Source: Trichosphaerium sp. ATCC 40318
Lineage: Eukaryota; Discosea; Flabellinia; Trichosidae
Reading direction: 5' to 3'
NCBI GenBank assembly: GCA_038496445.1
Contig: JALMLS010000256.1
Span: 1 to 64,000, forward strand
DNA length: 64,000 nucleotides
The notes beneath the pieces were generated by a model. That model saw nothing but the letters and a program-made list of their open reading frames with translations, was not told the DNA's origin and did not search any database. A program made the position numbers and the translations under genes. This document shows positions 59,101 through 64,000 of the stretch, one piece after another (position 1 is the first letter of the stretch; every line of letters starts with the position of its first letter).

Positions 59101-61873
59101 GTGAGGGAAGCAAAAAAAGCCAAAAGAGTGTTCGGCATTTTCTTAGTTTTTGAAATTTGCGACAGTAGCATCAAACATGATACTAAATGTACCAATGAAT
59201 CACGTGGTGTTATAGTAGCCAATCCATTAACTTCTTTTACCGTTTTCAATGTTTCTTTTTTTTGTGTTGATCGTGGTACGGTATCTACAAGGTGATCTTG
59301 AAAAAATTGTTCCATTGAGAAGGTTCCTTTATCCAAATATCTTTGAAAGCGTTCACAAAGCAACATCTGCATTTGTGACAATATTTTTGGTGATAAATTT
59401 GCTTTGCCTGAATTTATAGCATATAAAAGACGTAGTATACACTCATAAAGCGGTTTCTTAAGTGATAAAGGCAACTTCATCGCTGATTCAATTTGTTGAA
59501 AAATAGTGATTTGCTGTTCTTCTTTAATGGACTCTTGCGCTAACAGTAAGCAATAACCGCGACATGCTAACAATCTACAGCAGAAGGTTAGGACTATCAC
59601 ATTAAATATTCCTTTGTTAACTTACCTTGGGAGCTCATCACGTGACAACAAGTACTTACGTAACAAGATCATGAGTTTATCCTACATTGAGCTTTTAGTA
59701 TACGGAGAAATTTGTTGCTAACAAACGCACGTGAAAAGATTTGCTCAGGTTCGTCAAAGGTACAAATGCGCTTAATACACGCTCTGCTATAGATCTTTCG
59801 AATGAAGTCAAGTACATTATCCTATAAAACAGATAGCCTTAGATACAAAGAAAGTTTCACATTTCTTACCAGTCTTGTAAGCTGCTACAATGATGAGGCA
59901 AAAAAGCAATACAATCGCGAGCAATAGTTTCAAGCACAGAGCAATATAAATTATGTAGTGCTCCTTGAGACTTGTCACCAAGTATACCAAAGCAAACAGC
60001 AAGTACATCACTTCGTGATTCTGCATGACGTTTGAAAAGCTACAAAACAAGAAATGGTCAAACGTATTACCATAAAAATGTTGCGTACCTGTACTAACAG
60101 TATTTCACCTACAAACTTTGCTATATTTTGTCCTCGTACTTCACAAAAATATAGAGCCATTTGAATAACATCAGAAGCACGAGGATCAATCGCAGGACTA
60201 CGCATAAATGTAGTTATCTTCCTTTTAAGTTCAGCATCTGTAAAGACAAAAAACTTAGATGAGACTGTTAAAGCACAACGCTTTTTGAGCATACCATCGA
60301 TGCAATCCTTTCCAAGCCACTCAACTACACTAGACATTGATTTTAAGCACTATAGGAGAAATAAATAAGCACCAATAAAGAAATATTAATTGAGGGGTAG
60401 AGCGTACTTTGTGTTTGCAAGAGTCGATCGAAGTAAGAGTTAGGAGTAGCATTAAATCGTATGTGCCAACAGGAACTTCTGTAAACTCTTCAGGTAGAGA
60501 ACTATTATGTACACCACGTTGCATAAGAGGAGCATAACAAGCAATAACAAGCTCAGATAGTGTCAGTGAATGCTTCAGAGCCAATTCCGTCACAAAAAGC
60601 GCAGTTGATAGATCGTCACTTGAAGCCTAAAATAAAAACCAATTAGCTAAGATTTGGGCGACACCTGTGTTTTTCCAACAACAGGCTATTGTTTAAAGAT
60701 AGCTTAAAATTATTCTAATAAAACCAATGTCACGTGAATATTACATAAAAACTGTAAACTCATCTCACGTGAACACGTACAATGCTGACAACTTTTCTTG
60801 TTGCGTGAATCCAAGTAATGTTGTTTGATTGCTCAGCAAATAAAAGGCAATTCTTAACCAAGCAATTACTATTTATATTCGTAGTAGAAGTGGCATGTGA
60901 CATGGTAGATTTACATAGGAGCGACAGCTAGATAGTAAAACAAAATTAGTACAAAAATTTCTTTGATTACAAAAATAGGGTTTTATGAAGTTTATTTCTA
61001 CTGTCACGTGCCTGATTTTGTGATAAATTTAAATCTGTTAGAATTTCTAACAAGTTTGGAAATAATTCAAAAGTATCGCTAACGCTCACTAGTCTATCAA
61101 TGAACCTGTTTCGAATTGCAACTAAAATTTTTTTTAGTGACACATGTCATATTGGGTTTTTTTTTCAAACATTGCTCAAATGATGGCGTAAAATATACCT
61201 GTATCAAGATTTTTAAGCTTACTAAGCACCATTAGTACTCCAGGAATAAGATTTAAAACAAGTTTTGCGCCTACGTGTATGTGTTAGCGAACGCGAGACA
61301 AATCTGTCTCATTTTTGTTATTTTTTATTTTCTGTCAGAAAAATTACCTTCAACTGACCCCAACGGTTGTGTTGGTGTTATAATGTGTACCAAAATTTCT
61401 TCAAGGCGTTTAGCAGTTGCTCCGTGTTCTCTAAACCTGTAATCAGAATAAACCGCTAATACGTTAAAGTAATGATTGCAAGCGATACCGCCAGCGCATT
61501 TAACGCCTTCAAGACGGCTTCTGGCGTAAAACCGCCTGTTGTTTTTATGGAGAGCGTACATTTCGTTAGTTGTATACTTTAGAAGCGCCAAAGAGAGTTC
61601 AGAAACTATTCTGAAGGCAGTTTTACCTAACAGTGTGTTAAACATCGAATAATCGTTGCTGAGGCGTATTGCACCTTCTCTTTTGTCGTTTTGGACTAAT
61701 TTAATAGTTTTTAGGAAAGCACTGTGTCTTGTTTCGTTATTTTGTAATAATCGATGTAGCGACGCCATATCATAGCTTGTAGAAGCATTTTCGGCACTAC
61801 GACCATTATTGTCACGGACAGCGTTCATTATCACCCAGTGAGTAGGTAGGTAGCCAATTGATACATTAACGGA
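56136..61873 (-). CDS. FANCI: FANCI homologue (Fanconi anaemia ID2 complex)
   Basis: A large helical-repeat protein with more than fifteen exons. The diagnostic region is DKLMILLRKYLLSRDELPR (about 59695-59640), spliced to LLACRGYCLLLAQESIKEEQ and IESAMKLPLSLKKPLYECIL-RLLYAINS (59580-59400). This matches, in order and spacing, the FANCI stretch around its monoubiquitination site and the following helices (LILVLRKAM...GFLLLLK...SLRRCL...LYEGFYDVLRRNSQ). Further agreement: an acidic segment (EEEIDYDDAADFEYDF, about 57950), and near the C-terminus FESRFLEFASSSAIELFLQP (about 56600). The last exon ends ITPPKDP at 56136. The acceptor at 61873 begins the 5'-most exon I could read (DSSVNVSIGYLPTHW); the start codon is unresolved. 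FANCI pairs with FANCD2 on damaged DNA. The lysine used for ubiquitination appears replaced (AQ at 59535-59540). Confidence 0.7.
57479..57538. repeat. Perfect 30-bp tandem duplication over a splice acceptor
   Basis: The unit gtacgggcatcatctaattt + gagtttaaga occurs twice, at 57479-57508 and 57509-57538, without a mismatch. On the minus (gene) strand each copy contains CAAATTAG|ATGATGCCCGTAC, so the 3' splice site and first codons (DDART) of a FANCI exon are duplicated. Either acceptor keeps the frame because the unit is 30 nt. Confidence 0.95.
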
Positions 61874-62177
61874 AGAATCTGTCAAATAATACTTTTTCGC
61901 GGTTAAATTATTTACTTTTCTTTACCATTTTTTTCTGGTTTTTTTTTCGTCACATTGCGTTTGTCATACTCAACATTACTTTACTCGCTCAAAGCGCTGT
62001 TGCCATATTGTCATTATGAGTCACGGATTGTATTTCAACAATTTATATTGCACACGTTTCTTTGCCATTCATGCAGCACCTACAAATCGTTCGATTTGTG
62101 TGAGTCCGAAACCATAACGAGGTAAGTAAATACATTGAGTTAATTTATTTTCTTTATAATACATTTCACGTCAAACC
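61874..62177. other. Intergenic and unresolved FANCI first exon
   Basis: This must hold the 5' end of the FANCI gene and the 3' flank of the upstream transporter. A candidate donor (ATG|GTAAAG, minus strand, about 61925) precedes the readable exon, but the frame upstream of it meets a TAA without an ATG. T-runs are frequent. Confidence 0.45.
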
Positions 62178-64000
62178 TTAAACATCTTCTCCTTTCTGTT
62201 CTTGTTCCTTCTCACCAATATCTTTTACAACTATGGATGGTTCTGGTGAAGAAACAGTACTTAATCTACAACTCAAAGTCACTCATGGCGTCCATAAAAC
62301 ATTATAAATAAAACGAAAGAACAGGCAACGCTTTGAAAAAACATTCATTGCTTGATTTACCTAAACAGAAGCCTTACCTTTTGCCTCAGGCAAATCACGC
62401 AAGCTTCGCCTGAGTACAGTAGGATTGACTCTGCTATTTGAAGCGTACAAGATTGCAATCATGCCGCATACTGCGCCCAATGCGGCAGGAGCCCATGGAC
62501 CCACCCTTTGCATTGCCATACCTCCTGAAAAACAAGTAAGATCGAGAATAGGATTAAAGGCTTATTACTTACCCAGTAATGGTGTCAAGGCTCTACAAAT
62601 ACTCTCAAGTGAGTTACTTAACCCTACTACTGTACCAACAGTCGATTTTGTGGCAGTCTATAAAGAGAGTATGTCAGAAAAGAACTATGATACTAGCTAA
62701 AAGAAATAAACTGTATGTTACTTACCTTTGTTATTGAACTGACTAAGCTTGTTTTTATTACACTACCAGTAACCATGAATGGAATGAGAACAATCATAAG
62801 CATAACGATTCCCTTTGTATAGACCAAAACTAAAAGCAAAAAAAAATTAACTTCTTATCATAAAAGGTTCATAAATTGTTACCTAATAGACAAATTGTAT
62901 TGATAACAATAGATCTCCATATCAATATTTCCTCTCTAAGAAATGTTAGTTTCTCAGTGAGATCAAAACGCCGGTAAGCAAAAAAAAAAAGGAAAAGACA
63001 ATGATCGTAAAAATTTACCTGACACGTGTCACCAAGTATGGAAGTATTAACGATGATGTGACTACTGTTACTATACCCATATACGATAATAAAAATCCGT
63101 TAGACCTTGGATTAAGTCCGAGCTGTTCTTGCAGTATCAAAGAAAAGTTATGAGAGTAAAAGAATTGAGCCTACGTAAACCAATTACAATTTTAAAGCAT
63201 TGACATTTTGCACTAAATGAATATTCACTTACCAGTAAAGTGATAGCCTGTAATATGATGAAATGACGCAGGATAGGAGAAGATAGAGCGCCCCATGCAT
63301 CGCTACTAAACCAAGATGATGATTCTGATCCTTTCTTTGGCTGTGGTTCTGGTCTTTTGTTCATAGTTGTTGATTCCGGTAAGAAAAAGAAAGCTATTAT
63401 AATGTTGAACAAATACATGCTACACGAAGCATATGCTGCCAATTTAAAGTCAATTCCTGCCAAGTAACCACCAAGTGCTGTGCCAAGGATCCAACCGAGT
63501 CCTGCATAAAAAAGGAAACTTAGAAACGCGTGTACAATCTCGATAATAAATCTTTTCCACGCGTTGACGTACCCACTGATGTACCCATGTATGATAACGC
63601 ACGTGTACGTTCCTCCTTTGTTGTTACATCGGACATATAAGCGTAGCTTACAGACATTGTTTGTTTAAATAAACCAACAGGTATGCGACTGTAGCATAGG
63701 TCAGAGCATTGAAGAAAAAAAAAGCAAAAGAAGAAAAAAACTTGGGTATTGCCCCAAAAAATATCTTTCGCCACGTGGCGCCATAAGAGCGTTTGTAGTA
63801 ACGCGTTACTTACCTGAGAAATAATACTGTGAGTGTTGTCGCTTGACTAAGACCAAAATAAGAAACGAGCGCCCCAGCAAAGCTGAGTAGCAACACGATC
63901 TTACGGCCTACTTTATCGCTCAATCTACCCACTTTTTGTGACAATTAGCATTTTCTCGGTTTTTATACGCGTGACAGTATGACGTACTTATGCTAGCGCC
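62178..64000 (-). CDS. Major facilitator superfamily transporter (MFSD9/10-type), 5' end outside window
   Basis: The 5'-most readable exon (about 63930-63815) gives GRLSDKVGRKIVLLLSFAGA, the MFS loop 2-3 signature G-x-L-S-D-x-x-G-R-K. Next exons: IPVGLFKQTMSVSYAYMSDV-TTKEERTRALSYMG (the TM5 region with the D-x-T-x-x-E-x-R motif of the tetracycline/DHA-type branch), LGWILGTALGGYLAG, YLFNIIIAFFFLPE, a polar middle loop (63300-63370), ILRHFIILQAITLL, VLIPFMVTGSVIKTSLVSSI, VGTVVGLSNSLESICRALTP-LLGGM and GPWAPAALGAVCGMIAILY. The cytosolic tail (VVKDIGEKEQEQKGEDV) stops at 62178. It is a proton-coupled efflux or organic-ion transporter by family; substrate unknown. The start codon and first TM helix lie beyond 64000. 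Confidence 0.85.

Overview
The window is nuclear DNA from an intron-dense eukaryote, probably unicellular and amoeboid or a relative of the opisthokonts. It is AT-rich, and most genes are split into many short exons by introns of roughly 35 to 150 nt with T-rich 3' halves. The splice donor is very often GTACGT rather than GTAAGT. The gene set (Roco-type kinase, KCTD-type BTB protein, F-BAR/SH3 protein, ARMH3 homologue, FANCI homologue, mitochondrial BCKDK/PDK-type kinase, SLC35C-type transporter, C1q-like protein) is eukaryotic and wide-ranging. I cannot name the species. I saw no rRNA, tRNA or CRISPR array. Gene models were spliced by eye, so exon borders are approximate. Layout: 1-4138 (+) Roco kinase whose frame runs on into a degenerate G-alpha-like domain; 4345-5261 (-) BTB/T1 protein; 5603-6954 (-) damaged surface-protein paralogue; 7357-9599 (-) F-BAR/SH3 protein; 10.1-14.5 kb gene-poor, with an orphan signal-peptide exon and a long inverted repeat; 14548-15729 (+) single-exon F-box/LRR gene; 16.3-16.9 kb (+) broken paralogue; 17273-19240 (-) subtilisin; 19597-20902 (-) BRCT plus HMG-box gene; 21085-24578 (-) ARMH3; 24740-26032 (+) sugar-type SDR; 26096-27099 (-) trypsin-like protease; 27225-28980 (+) secreted glycosyl-hydrolase-like protein; 30935-33124 (-) and 35625-38244 (+) two apparently intact members of the surface-protein family, flanking a 1.39-kb TTAA-bounded element; 38511-39574 (+) C1q-like protein; 40881-45200 (-) PH-LRR-RBD scaffold; 45628-47008 (-) mitochondrial kinase; 47204-48635 (+) nucleotide-sugar transporter; 48699-52288 (+) FSP1-like oxidoreductase fused to an NmrA-like domain; 53059-54899 (+) F-box plus amidotransferase-like protein; 56136-61873 (-) FANCI; 62178 to the end (-) MFS transporter. 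The most novel element is a five-locus family of putative type I membrane proteins within 33 kb (5603, 10084, 16310, 30935 and 35625). Members have a 52-nt signal-peptide exon, a beta-propeller-like region, a Thr/Pro mucin stalk, a conserved C/W motif domain and one C-terminal transmembrane helix. Two copies look intact, one has lost the propeller and carries frameshifts, and two are remnants. Several neighbouring genes also show unusual domain combinations (Roco+G-alpha-like, BRCT+HMG, FSP1+NmrA, F-box+ThuA-like, PH+LRR+RBD).
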